The notes under the pieces were generated by a model. The model made no database searches. It was not told the DNA's origin and worked only from the letters and a program-made list of their open reading frames with translations. 64,000 bases of DNA from Anoplolepis gracilipes (lineage: Eukaryota; Arthropoda; Insecta; Hymenoptera; Formicidae), in the NCBI RefSeq assembly GCF_047496725.1, contig NC_132972.1, forward strand, positions 9,635,001 through 9,699,000, in the 5' to 3' direction. Shown here one piece after another: positions 13,584-26,670 of this stretch (positions are counted from its first letter, which is position 1; every line of letters begins with the position of its first letter). The position numbers and the translations under genes are program-made.

Positions 13584-15279
13584 CGATTTCCTCTCAGGCA
13601 TGGAGGATACCTGTTTTTGTCACTCACACTACTGACTGCGACGTGCCGGAAGTCGCCGCAACGAATGTGCGGCCACCCACAATCGATCGAAGATCTCCTT
13701 CGATAGGACGAGATCGTTTACTTTACTTTCATGAGAAACAACATGTAGAAAGAGGTCTGGCATGACAAAAGCTAAAGAGAAAAGAAATGATCAATACATT
13801 TCGGATAAATACTACGAAGCTCAAGTTTAATTCAATCTATCTCCCTTGCATCTGCGAGAGCTTTGCCGTCGCCATAATAATGATCAGTGATTGCTATTGC
13901 TCCACTAAATCTCTTGCCTTTCACGTTCGTCAAATAATCAGGCTTAATTGCTAGAAAGATTTGGCCGGATTTTGAGATCCGATCTCGCTCAAACCTCTGC
14001 GTCATTAAAGCGGTTCAAGGTTTATAAATCCGCGAAAATTAGGTCACGACCGCCAATGAAGAGAGAGAGAGAGGGGAATTTAATCTTTCTGCTATAAGTT
14101 CCTTCAAGTTTTAACAATTAACGGAAATAACGAATAAATTTCATTATATATTGTACCTTAATTGATTAATAAATTATAGTAAATCTTTAATATGTCATTT
14201 TTTATACCAGAAAATCTGACATAAAAATAGAATTATATTATACCTCACACAAAGAAAATTTACTAATTGATTCAAATTTAGTTATAATTTCTTAAGAGGA
14301 TTTGAAATTAGTTGAGAGAGAAAAATATTCATTAATTGCTTCACACATTTACACGAGTGCCATTATGAGTATGATGTACGTATCATCATAGTCCCCGGTA
14401 AGTCTCGTTGCCAAATTTCCGTTGGCAAATCGGCGATTAATAGTCGCCATTGAGGCGACTACGGCCGTGAAGAGTCGAATCAAAGATCGAGAGGCAATCC
14501 AACTGCAGTGGACATAGTGACGGTTTCGTTAACGGCCGTTTCGTCCCGCGGTACTCCTCTCATGGGCAAAACGTCACGATCTACGACCATCAAAGTCTCG
14601 TTTCCGTGTTTCCGAGAGGAGCGGACCACTGTCCGTCGCGATAAATCCCAGAGGTGATCGATCAATCCGAGCGAAAGAGCGACGGCAAAATCCCGACCCT
14701 CCGCTCGATCCCCGCTCGCGCGCGCAATCACGCTTATTTTAGATCGGCGAGTTATTTTTCACGCGTTCGTCGCGCGACACGCGTTCGATTAACGCGCAAA
14801 TAACGTTTACGCCGGCGCAAATCTATGTTTTTCTTTCTTTTTACGCAACTCGACAATTTGTCGCTGTTTATCAATTAATGTTTAATCACAGAAATTTTTT
14901 CAACATGTATACATGTGGATACATGTAATACTCGCAAATAACAGACGAGGCATACTATTCATACGTGTCGATTATTTTCATAGTGATGTAATACGTCAAT
15001 ATTGAATGTAATTATAAATTATAATTATAAACATACAATACGCGCATATTTTTAATCCGCACGTTCGCACGTGCAAGAAAGGAAGAGAAAGAGAAAGGCT
15101 CGAGATGAAGACATTTTCCCGCAGCCAACACACGGTAACGTGGAAGCAAACGCGAGACAACTCGGTAGACATTATTCCATTGCCTTCCTCCCCTTCCCTC
15201 GGGCTTGTTCACGTGCGCCTTATCGGCTCCATCATCCGTACAAAGTTCGCTCGCTCAGGGATTAATTAAGAAGCGTGAT

Positions 15280-15404
15280 TTCTGCAATTCCGCCACTGCC
15301 ATTGTGGCCGCTGCTGTCGAGTGTCAGACTGATTGTGAGTGAATGAGGTCCGAAGATCGTCGGCACGAGTGATTCACGCTACCTACGCGATTTACTACGC
15401 CGCT
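15280..15404 (+). other. Candidate transcription start and short exon ending GCT|gtaagt
   Basis: After a CpG-rich stretch comes TGTCAGACTGATTG, which resembles an insect initiator, and 100 nt later a near-consensus donor CGCT|gtaagtg at 15404. No coding frame is evident. Could be a non-coding first exon of a + strand gene. Confidence 0.2.
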
Positions 15405-15462
15405 GTAAGTGAGAGTTTCACCCGCCCGTCATAAACAACCGATAGACCGGCTGCAAACAGCT

Positions 15463-15483
15463 GCTTGTTTGTCACAAACAAGC
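15463..15483. repeat. 21-bp odd palindrome GCTTGTTTGT-c-ACAAACAAGC
   Basis: Perfect 10-bp arms around one base, extended by AGC/GCT outside a single mismatch. It lies 60 nt after the candidate donor at 15404 and next to another ACAAAC/AAACAGCTG stretch, resembling a dimeric transcription-factor site. Confidence 0.7.
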
Positions 15484-18407
15484 GGCTTCGCCGATTAATC
15501 CGTCCTACCTCATGTCACTCCTTAGTCATGCCCATCAAAACGTCTCGTGTCGAAACGTAGAGATGAATATTTTTTTTCTTTCTAATGAAAAAATTCATGG
15601 TACTTATCGCGTATTGTATTGTTATATCTCTAACTTTAATTAATTATGTATATACATAATTAAAGTGCCTGACCCTTTCAATAAGAAATTAAAATCAAAT
15701 TATTAAAATTAAATTAAAAATAAAATTTTCTAGTATAACCGCTTAAAATTAATAGTAAAATGAAAATATCAAAATTGAAGCAATTGTGAATGCACGACCG
15801 TAAAAGTACATTTAAGATTAGTCTTCCCTTGTTATTCCAAAGCTTATTGACGTATGCTGTCATCAAACAATTTTGAGGACTATAGATATGATATCGCGAT
15901 TAACGCGCGAATTAACGCAGTCACGCAACGCTTCTACCCGCGGCGATCGGCAATTAGCCGCGACCGGTTTTGTTCCTCCTTTGCTGTAAGACACTATAAT
16001 CGATAAAATGTTGTCCCGAGTTCGAGAGAACGTTTATCAGCACACTTCGTAAGACGCGATATCGCTCGAATTCTCGGTTAATTAGTCACGTAAGCGTTAA
16101 ATCCCGTAACCGACAATCGCGCTCTGGAATTCGATGATCGGAATTTTACGCCGCGAACGTTGATCGTTGCGTAGATGGTCGCTCGATAAACAGCTGATTG
16201 TTTTGTCAATTGATTGACGCGTGTGAGAATAAAAATAACAGTAAAACAACAACACATGGAAAACATCATATCATGATGAAATTTGTTTTTGTATACCAAC
16301 GAGTGTCTTATCCGTATTGTGTTATTCGTTTTATTATTTAAATTGATATCTCTGGAAGGATTTAAAGTCAATTCTTTCATAACAGAAAGAAGTTGTGGTC
16401 TTTAATTACCGTGGAAATTAATAACAATTAAACAATCGGATAAGTTTGCCGGAAAAAAAAAGAGGACAGTAAAAGAATGGAAGTTGATGCATCCAGATCG
16501 CGATATACATTGTTGTACATTGCAATCCACGCAATTTCGATTATTATGACAATTGCGCGCGACACTGTTTGTAGACACACCTTTATTTGCGTCTTTGTGT
16601 GCCGTTCCGTAGCACACGTTCTCTCGCACGCATCCATTAATTAGTCGTGCATTTATTTAGCGTTACTCGAATGTGGCCGCCGCTCTTTCGGCTCGCTCGG
16701 CGATCCAACAAAGGCGAGGTAGTTATTGTTACGATAATTTTATCGCGTATCATTATGACACACGGGCGTCGTGTGACGGTGCACCTTGCGTGGGTTACGT
16801 TTCCTATGGTGGTGCGCGATCACCGTGTATATAGCTACATATATTCGAGTTACGGTTTGCGGTTAAGAAAGCCGCGATACGTTATTCCTTTTGTAAAGCG
16901 GTAGTCATTCGCCGCCGTAATAAACGGTCCTGATAAATGAATAATAACGAGCTCACGCACACGAAGCGTATACATTCAGTATGGAGGTATAATATGGGGG
17001 TTGAAGGAATTATAGTGCCTCCTCTCTTCGGCCACTTCAATTCTAGCATTTTCGTCCGGAATTCTGAACAAAAATCTGAATTAAATTACCGTACAATTAT
17101 CATCAATAAATCACCGATGTAACTAGACCTCTACGAAGAACTGAGATTATCTTCACCGTCGTATGCTCAAAGCAATTTGGGGATCATGTATTTAAATACG
17201 GATATCTTCGCATACCCATCTTATCCATTTCTCGGTCTTCTTCTCGGTAAATATTTATTTTCCTTAATAGTTTACTTTTAGTTCAGAATTATCCAAGCAG
17301 ATAAATTTATATTTTTTTTTTTTTTTTTAGCGAATATCATAATAATCATATCTAAATACAACTGTTATTTTTAATTATACCTAAAGAGAATTGTTAGATT
17401 CATTCCAAAAAATTCTGCCGGATGATTTATCTACGTGTCTATTCACGGAATTTATTCCAGAGAAATTGTAGCAGAGAAAAAGAGAGAAAGAAGGAGAGAG
17501 ATGATCGTTTCTCTCGTCTTCTGCGTCGCGAATGAATTATGACGTCTTAATGCGCCATATATTTCTGCTTTCGCGTTCCCGGTTTTGGCACCGATCTGAC
17601 CATTCGATTCCCACGACTCGAGCCGCGGAACAATCGCGCGAGCGCGTTCGCGCGCTCACGGGAATTCCGGCCGGATTAGTCACCCGTGACCGATTTTCCA
17701 GCAGATTTTCTGGCACCGACGTATGTAAAACGGCGCGAGTAAAGCCGCTAGAGAAGACACGGCATCCGCTTATGTATACCGGCTGAGCTAAATACGCACT
17801 TCCGCATTGTCAGACACGCCATGGACAGAGTCTCAAGTCACGATTTCGTACATCCTTAATTACGCATTACCATCCAACTCACGCATCTGTGCGGCTCGAT
17901 CATCTGTCTATTATATGTGAATCGAAAGCAAAAGAAAGTCATTTATATTTCGGTTTATTTTCCATTTGTAAATTCTATCAAAATGTTTTCCATGTTGTGT
18001 GTATTATTATTACTTTTTATCATTAAAAATATTTTATAATTATTTACGCTCTCTGCGGTCATTCATCATTGTAATCTTGCTAAATAATAAAAAGAAGGGA
18101 TATTGCTGCTGCATCATTTTTTTTTTATCACAATATTTCAAATACCGTTATATCTCTTGTTGAAGAGTAATTTATCGCCAAGAACAATCTGGGAGCCAAG
18201 GTTTCGACGACGCGTCGCGTGAAAATATTCCGCGATCGAATTTCGGAGTCTGCATTATCATCATTTCGCCTAAGAGAGGGAGATTGACGGCGACGAGACG
18301 ATTACGACGACGACGCGATCATGCAAACAATGATTCGACTGTTCTCACCGCGCTGCGCGTATTTGAAAGTAGCCGAGAGAGCCGTGATCGAGAGAAAGAG
18401 AAAGGAC

Positions 18408-18446
18408 GGGCGGAGGGAGGAGGGAGGGGGGAGGGTAGGGATGGGA
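18408..18446 (+). other. G-quadruplex-capable G-rich tract
   Basis: At least six runs of three or more G separated by 1-3 nt (GGGCGGAGGGAGGAGGGAGG and onward) satisfy the usual G4 pattern on the + strand. Confidence 0.75.
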
Positions 18447-20196
18447 CGCGACGATGAACGCGGGGGAATCGTCCGAAGGGGAACAAGGATTTCTGTTCAT
18501 TGACATACCAGACGAACCGGCCGTTGGCCATTTCGCAAAAGTGTGTATTTTCGCGCGGAGAAATTCTCTCTGTTGTGTCGTGACGGACAATGAATTACGC
18601 AGCAGAGCATATACGACGATGACGATAGCGTAAAGTTCGATGACTGCGCGACAAATTCTACGAAAACCTCCCAGAAGAGTGTCAAGTGTATTAAGTTGTT
18701 GATGTCGCGCGTATTCCTCTCTCCCTTGATGTAAAAATATTTTGAATTTCATGAAAGTGACGAAGGGAAAATATTATTACATTATCAATAATATTCTTAT
18801 CAACAAACATGAAATTTTTTTACGAGTGTTACGCGAGAATTGATCTTATAACGGTGCTATTTACGTTTCGTCGCGTATTCTTGTTTTCAAAACATCTTGG
18901 TATCGTGTCGACGGGCCTGGTCTGATCTTTGATTTCGCCGGTTTTTTCGTCTCAGCTACACAATAAAAGCTGCACAACTGTTTTTGAGAGACATTCGACC
19001 GCTTAATCTATAGCACAGCTTCTGGGAGGCTTCTTAGAAAAAAAAAACATTAAAAAAAAATTTTACGATGTTCTTCTTTTGTGACTCCTGTCTTCTTCAT
19101 TTCCGGTCTTTTTAAAATATTTTACAAGCCAAGAATACACATGACGTACATATTTTGCGCACGTTATTGCGCGTCAATGGTCAGAAAGCCAATGCGGGTT
19201 CCGGCCCTTTAAACCTAAGGCTCCTTTTATATGAACATATTATGTATGAAGAATGTAATACATCATCGTGTCGATGTGATTAATCGACGCGACGCATTGT
19301 ATTTTTCACAGCGGTCAATTAACATTCTATCGGTTCATTTAATAATATTGTCGTTTCAATTCGCGCGTTTATACACATCACAATGTGTCTTTATTTACTC
19401 GTCTCTCTCACTTGGACGACAAAGTCCAAGAGGGAATTCGCCGCGTTCGTTGTTGACTCTTCCGCAAATCGCAGCCTATTATCATAGCGTTCGGTGAATA
19501 ATTGCCGGCCGTTATATATCGTTGTTATGCACGCTAAAGCATTCCGACGAGTTCTCTCTTTCTCGTCGTGGAAATGTTCACTTCGATATATCACGCGTGT
19601 GGACATTCCTCCCTGCCAGGGGACTTGCCTTCCATATCTGAAAACCAGATAAAAAGTGGAAAACAACGGGAAAACGAGAGGAACAGCTGGCAGTCTTAAG
19701 TCATAGGCAAGTCGATAGATCGATTGAGTAAGTTTATTTGTTTGACGTTATCTAAAAAATTTTGTAGATTATAAATATTTTTTTAGAACGAGCACCAAGT
19801 GCGGAAATAAGGTTCAAAAGATTGTCGGACGTGAAGTAGTTCACGTAGAGTCTCACAAAACTACGGAAGATTGACAGCGTGAAAATTAGTAAAAGCTCGA
19901 ACGAAATGTCTCGAAAATTTACGACTAGCCCGAAAATAATCTCTCGACGCCTTCCGTAGGTCGCATTGGGCGTCGCCAAACGTTGGCCCTAATTAATCAT
20001 CATCCTTCGTTGCATTTATCGTACACGCTCCTACTACGTTTTCCTCGTCCGGGTCACGCGGCGCCATCGTCATGCGTCATTACGCAACATCATTGTACAA
20101 TATTTGTCGTGCGATTTTACAGATAGACGACGCGCGCGTGTACACATTACGCGGATTGTTAGGCGATGACGTAGTGCATTCTTCGAGATTACAGGT

Positions 20197-20200
<4 letters not shown>

Positions 20201-20227
<27 letters not shown>
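20201..20227. repeat. Poly(T)27
   Basis: Uninterrupted T run, preceded by CAGGTAGAC. Confidence 0.95.
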
Positions 20228-21090
20228 CGAAACGCGCAGCCAGATAAACGTCGTGCCTTCTCCTCTCTATCGATCCCGGTGTACGACCGCCTGTCCGCGT
20301 CGACCGCACGAGTCGCGGCGAGAGGGTTATCTATCGACGCGTCAGGAAGATTTACGGAAGGGAACCCGCGGCCGCGCCGTCGACGATGATCAACGATCAC
20401 AACTCGTGCACTCGATCGTTCCGTCCATATTAATAAATTATACGCGGATGCGTCGGGAACGCCAAAGTAACTGGACTGTAGGGTATCGGAATATTGGATA
20501 CACACGTTTTAAACTCTATGGGGATATAAAAATGTAAGATAGTGTATTATGAGGGATAGAGTTTCTTTTCTTTCAATCAACATTCTTTACAAAGTTCTCA
20601 CGAGAAAGTAAATCTTTCTACTACGTCGCTTATTTTAATGAGAGAAGGTGTGTCGCTCTTATTTCCAAGTGATTATATCGAGAAAATAGACGCGTAGTAT
20701 AGTGTTTACTACGTAGTAGACTTTCCTTTTTTCGGAAACATTATTTTTACGTCTATTCAGAAAAATCGTTTGGTTTTTCTTCAAAAGTTGAAAGGCACAG
20801 CGAAGTATGTACAGGTAGCGGAAAAAAAAAGAGCGGGAAACGAGCCGAAAAAGAAATTCCAAAATCAGTTGGACACCGAGCGGCGGTAACATCACGGAAC
20901 AGTCGCTTATTCAAAGTACCAAAGGGATTCGAGAACCGACCGGATGCAACTCCAGAATGGGAATGCAAGCGACGCAGCGCGCGTATAAGACTCCGTTACT
21001 CGTATCGGGTATTTCCCAGAACGCGACTATAAACAAACAAACACATCGGAGTCGCAGGGATAAAGAGGGAGAGGTAAAGAGAGAACAAGC

Positions 21091-21096
<6 letters not shown>

Positions 21097-21142
<46 letters not shown>
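21097..21142. repeat. (GA)23 microsatellite
   Basis: Pure GA run, 64 nt before a (GCC)n tract. Confidence 0.95.
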
Positions 21143-21146
<4 letters not shown>

Positions 21147-21205
21147 CGCCGCGCGTGTGATCAGCGCACTCCCTTCCAAGGCGAGAGTGCACCGACGAGG
21201 AACCA

Positions 21206-21241
21206 GCCGCCGCCGCCGCCGCCGCCGCCGTCGCCGTCGCC
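21206..21241. repeat. (GCC)n / (GTC) trinucleotide repeat
   Basis: Nine to ten GCC units with two GTC variants at the end; in a CpG-rich region where a coding or 5' UTR origin is possible but unproven. Confidence 0.9.
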
Positions 21242-21990
21242 GGACGCAGGAAAGAGAAGAGTAGGGAGGGAAGTAGGAGGACGGGAGGGGTGATTCTGGC
21301 GCCGTCGGTTGAGAAACCCCACCAACGACTCGGCGACCGGTGCATGCGCCGTGCGTGGGGTTTCCCTGGTTTCCCCCATCCGCTGGGCGCGAAATCCTCC
21401 TGGTCCCCTACCATATGGACGCACGCGCGCGCGCGCGTACACAGCTTCCCCTCCGGCGATGCTCGGTCGAAATCGCAACGTAAAGTCGTCGCGAGCGATC
21501 AGAGCGACGGTGACAAACAGTCGGCGCTGCTTATCATCGATATGTGCGAAAAAGAAAAAAAAGCTCTTTCGAGTGTAAGCGACCGAGTGGACATCTCGGC
21601 GGTCCATCGTCGTGATTCAGAATTTTTTTTCGATTCAGCCTGTCTCTCTTTCTTTCTCCTTCTCACCAACGCGGACGGCTACTCCGCCGCATCGGGGTCA
21701 TTAATCTCACTACGCTCTCTACTACGCTCGTAATTCTCATTCTCTGAAACTCCGACGCATTCCGATCCCGGGACGCTGCCGCGTCGAGCTGTCGATGCGT
21801 GGAATGCGGGAAACGACGCGAGGAAGCGCTACTCGAGAAGGAGGCGCGTCCCGGTGCTTTCGTTGCAATTTTCGCACTTGACCGCAGGGGTAAGCGTGCT
21901 TTACGATCCGCGGTAAGATTACCGGCAACGGCGACGAGGAGAGAGAGAGAGAGGTGCCGGAGGAGCCCCTCACGCGGTTGATCCCTCACC

Positions 21991-21992
21991 AC

Positions 21993-22024
<32 letters not shown>
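21991..22024. repeat. (CT)n microsatellite
   Basis: Nearly pure CT run of 34 nt within the CpG-rich 21.2-22.6 kb region. Confidence 0.9.
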
Positions 22025-22029
<5 letters not shown>

Positions 22030-22159
22030 GATCCCTCGCCGACAGAGGGGCGAAGGGGAAAGGGAAACACGGTCGAGGTCCAGGTGGGGCGACGGAGAAG
22101 CTTGCCGCCAACTCGGGCGGTCCCGTGGTGGGGAGAAAGCGCGGGTTAGCAGCCGGACA

Positions 22160-22357
22160 CGCCAACCGTCGGATTCAGTAAGCGAACGGCTCTCAACGGC
22201 CACGAACGTGTTTTTCGTTCTTCGGTTCCCGCGCATGCATATATACGTCGATATATATGTACTATCCGAGACTGACCCGCGAGAAACAACGCTGTCGTCG
22301 GGTGTACGCAGTCGGTGATTGGCGAGCACGACGACGTGACAGCATTAGTCAGATCGT

Positions 22358-22397
<40 letters not shown>

Positions 22398-22635
22398 CCG
22401 CGACACAGATCCGCTTTTCAAGTTTCACTACATTATCATTATCCGTCTACATCGCATCCGATTCCGCGACCAAAAAAAGTTGTTCTTCCACCCCGCTCTA
22501 CATCCCTGTCATTTCGGTTTCGGTCCTTCATCTTCGTTCCCGCAACTGTGGCTTTAATCAATCAAACTGGATTCCAACAAGCAGTACGTGTCGCGATTAC
22601 ATCGCGGCTACCGGAGGCTTAAGAAACTATTCAAG
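22160..22635 (+). other. Candidate 5' untranslated exon ending at strong donor AAG|gtaaga
   Basis: A CpG-rich segment with a (CAA)13 repeat ends at TTCAAG|gtaagag at 22635. The last 26 codons are open in the frame that would join PDK1 in phase 0 at 31885, but there is no ATG after the stop at 22555, so as part of PDK1 it would be 5' UTR. The start of the exon is not determinable. Joining to PDK1 is inference. Confidence 0.25.
22359..22398. repeat. (CAA)13 trinucleotide repeat
   Basis: Pure CAA/ACA repeat inside the candidate 5' exon ending at 22635; would read polyGln, polyAsn or polyThr depending on frame, but no coding frame is supported. Confidence 0.95.
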
Positions 22636-22670
22636 GTAAGAGACCTTTACTTTCTTCTTTGGCCGACTCG

Positions 22671-22730
22671 TCTCTCTCTCTCTCTCTCTCTTTCTCTCTT
22701 TCTCTCTTTCTCTCTTTCTCTCTTTCTCTC

Positions 22731-22768
<38 letters not shown>
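22671..22768. repeat. (CT)n with embedded TCTCTCTT octamer array
   Basis: A CT tract in which an 8-nt unit TCTCTCTT repeats about seven times between pure CT ends, a higher-order structure on the dinucleotide. Starts 35 nt after the candidate donor at 22635. Confidence 0.9.
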
Positions 22769-22771
<3 letters not shown>

Positions 22772-24017
22772 TATCTCCGTACATCATCTTTTTGAGGAAG
22801 GTCGTAGGAACGCGATAGTTATATATATATGGTGTAGAGGACGTGTAGCTAGTATCGTTACACACGATAGTGCGACAAACGCGATCGAGAGTGTGCGTCA
22901 AGTGACATTGCTCGCGTGTTGAAGATGTGCGATAATCGTCGTAATCGCTCGAGATTCAATGTATCACGCTGGGTCCGGCAATTCTTTTCTAATCATCTCG
23001 TACGACAGACCGAAGTAAGAAAGATATATCGAGATAGAGAAAAATGCTTAGACTTGTCTCGATATGTATAGGTACACATATAATACGGAGAGGAAACGCG
23101 CGTGATAAGTGATCACATCGAGCGACGATGACGAGGCTGTTTGTATGTAATGCCAATGTTGCCGAGGCCGAAGATTTAGCGTCTAACGTTTTCTGCTCGC
23201 ACTTGGCGGGAATATTCGCGTCAAGTGGAAAGATGTGAATGCGAAATGCCATTTTACGACATACGCGTAAACTTGGAGTGCCTTCTTTCGTAACAGTTAG
23301 TTATACGAACGATATTTATTTATACGTTGAAACGCGATATATACGATATATTGGATAATAACAATGATAGCTTCGTATAAATCGATCGACAAATAAATTG
23401 GTGTTTACGCAAGTATTATGACAAACACGAAAAGTCGATACGAGGATCTGACGAAGAGTGAAACTCGTTCATTTTGGGACAAAGAGGGAAACGCGAGCGG
23501 TTCTCGATGAAATAAATAACGGGGGGGACGAGAAAGCAAAAAAGAGAAAGAGAGAGAAAGCGAGAGGTTAATATACTGCCTCGCGGCATGAATAATTTAC
23601 GCTCGCTCGAATTTAAATAAATTCGTTCACCGCCGCTACCATCGTCATCGACTCGAAAACTGTAAGCGTGTACTCTCGACTCGGGGGGAGGGGCCCCCGA
23701 AAGTTGTTTACAGTCGCAGTTAATTTTAAATGAATTCGCCGGATATCGCGGATATCTCGTCACGTTCGTTATCGCGGGGTTATATATGTTATTCTGCGAA
23801 ATTACTTAGAGACCCGTCAATTAACTCTCCGCGCGATGCAGCAACGCTCGTAAACAACGCGTGACGTAAGCTAGAAATAATACATTACATTGCAGCAAAT
23901 AGCGGGTAACAAAATGTAGGAAAAATATACGACGAGAAGCGCCATAATTCACAAATTGAAAAAAAAAATTATTTGACATTTGTGAATCGAAAAATTTATC
24001 TCCACAGATTCTCTCTC

Positions 24018-24018
24018 C

Positions 24019-24051
<33 letters not shown>

Positions 24052-24052
24052 G
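24018..24052. repeat. (CT)n microsatellite
   Basis: CT run of about 35 nt with few interruptions. Confidence 0.9.
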
Positions 24053-26219
24053 CACAAATTGAATAATAATTATCGATTTAATAATAATTATTGCATTCAT
24101 CTCGCCGAAATTTTGGGCTGTTTTATTTTTCGTAAATTTTACGAGTCTGATAATAGTCTCTCTCTTTCTCTCTCCGAGTATCAGTTCGTCGCGCGTGCGA
24201 CATCCTGTCGGTGGCCGAAAATAAAGCACGAAAAAAAAAAGAGCGAAAGAGATTATCAAAACCGACGGAGGCCGTAAGGTCATGGCACGTGAACCGCGGA
24301 TGATCGAACGAGATTCCGTCACGCCCGTGTATAAGAGAATGCCGTTGTATATAATAAGTTGTATGTATATAAGCGGCTGTAAACGTCGACCGAAAAACAT
24401 GTTTGGGCCGCGATCGGTTGTTTATGCGATATACCGTGTGAAAAAGAAAACAAACTTTAAAGGTCTCGAGGCGACATCGAGAGAGAGCCTTCATGGATCA
24501 TGGATATCGTTATCTCGATAATGTTGCGGAGAGAAAAATAGAAAAAGAACGAAAAAAAAAGAGGAGAAAAACATAGTTAAGAGAAGATCTCTTCGACTTC
24601 GCGAGTTGGCGAAATAACGATATTTTTGTAATTATCCCCCGCCGTTGTATAATTCCTCTCTGACGCTACTTGACGTAAACACAAACAGACTGTGCGCGAA
24701 CGTTACGGTAGATAATGCTGCTATTAATGTATCATAATACAAATACCAACGCGGGCAAAATTATGATCTACGCGCGCCCGTGAGGGAAGCCCACCCCATT
24801 CTGGATTAAACCCCCGTTCGTATCTAGCGCATAATTCTCCAAACTTTGCTCGTGTTATACGATGCAAGGAACGCGGGAAACTCACCTTCACCTCGAGAGT
24901 TGTATGCGAATGGAAAAACAATTTAGGGTACTCGTGTAGTGTATGTAATGAAACTATGCGATTGTTAAGTGCCACTATAATATATTTAAACAATCTCGCA
25001 TTTATTTTATTTTCATTTCTAATTATGTAGAATACTATACAATTTGCATAAATATAATTAGAAATTAACTAATATATATTTGTTTTAATTTTATTTATAC
25101 TGCATTATATATATATACGTGTTGCAGTTTCATTAATTCACAAATTAACAATATATACACATTTAGCTATATTTATCTACACGCTGTACGGCAATAACGG
25201 TACATATGTGCATTAGAAACGTTATTGCCGCGCGTTTTTACCCCTCTATCCCTTTATGATCGGAAATAAACCACCGATAGTGTAGTATGTGTTTTCGAGA
25301 AGAGCAGAAAGATTATTTTTCCTCGAAACATCTTGTCTATTCTTGAGATAGATCGCAGCAAAGTCGAAATATATTACAGGTCGACTGTTGCTCTGTCCAA
25401 GTGTCTCTTTGAAATAGAAAGTAGAAAGACTTTATAACTAACCCCTAAAGTAGCATTTAATTTCATGCTTTACCTATTGCTCATACATAGATTTATAATG
25501 GAAGTATAAAATAGAAAAGAATTTCATCATCTGAATTTGTGATCTGACAAGATTAATATTATTACGATCGATATAAACACTTAACATATTGTTGCAAATC
25601 TTATCGCATTCCTTCCACGAACACGATATTATTATTAATCTGTTTTGAACTTATCAATTAATTTTTTCTTATTACTTGACAGTCGGCTCTTTATTTATCA
25701 CTATTCGTGCTGTCACACGCGTATCATGTACTTTGCACTTTCATTTATTCGCTTGGGAAACGTTTATACTGCGAAGTCTAATAAATATTTTCTCTCTCGC
25801 TTATAATCACACAACTAGTTTTAATTAATGAGCTTCATAATTGAAGAATATATACCGAGTTGTTTTCTCTTACTAATTTGTTTTCCCGTTCTATCAATAT
25901 GCTTATTTCCCGCAAACCCATCTTTATCTCGTTGTATTCGTCGAGACGAGAGGAGTCTTATGTCCTACTAGAGAACCGTCGCGAACAAACCGCATTCTAT
26001 TCAATTCCATTCTCTCTCGTTCTCTCTCCGTCAAACGAACGCTTTTACTCGTCGGGCATCGGCGGCGCGTGATCCAATTTAGCTACGTTCGCTCGCTCGT
26101 TCGCGACACGTTTCTCAGCGTCTGCGAATGCAAAACATCTCATTCACGGGCAAAAGTGCTGGCCGCCTGCGCCAATAGGCGTAGTCCCTTACCTGCGAGA
26201 GTAGCAAAAACGAGAGTAG

Positions 26220-26243
26220 CGGCGCGCGAAAGAGAGAGATAGA

Positions 26244-26295
<52 letters not shown>

Positions 26296-26629
26296 CGCGA
26301 GAGAAAAGAGGGAGATGGGCGACGGCGGCGGATATATACAGAGAGCATCGCACTCTCCTTCGTCTTCCTCTGCCCGCGCGTCTCGCGAAGGGATAGAGAG
26401 AAAGAGAGAGAGAGAAGGAAAGAGTAAAACCGCGCGTATCGGGAGAGAACGTCATAAGACGTAAAGAGAGAGAGAGAGAGAGAGAGAGATAGATGATGAT
26501 GGAGAGAAGTCGGTAGAATGCATGAAAGAGAGAAAGAGAGAGAAGACACGCGCACGGGGCTAAAATTAGAATGTCCGTTGGAATGCTGCTGGATGGTAGT
26601 GGTGTATACAGGGTGATTCAGCGAGCGAA

Positions 26630-26666
<37 letters not shown>

Positions 26667-26670
26667 AGAT
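26220..26670. repeat. Cluster of (GA)n microsatellites
   Basis: GA runs at about 26247-26290, 26397-26420, 26465-26489 and 26636-26663 give a 450-nt strongly purine-biased + strand. The long open frame on the opposite strand (Ser/Leu runs) is an artefact of this. Confidence 0.9.

Noticed and set aside
14480..14731. 83-codon - strand frame with fairly balanced composition
   Set aside because: No recognised motif, no supported exon borders; could be 5' regulatory DNA.
20911..22622. Several open frames on both strands at 20.9-22.6 kb
   Set aside because: CpG-rich DNA with GA, GCC, CT and CAA repeats; all frames are low complexity and none has a recognisable family.
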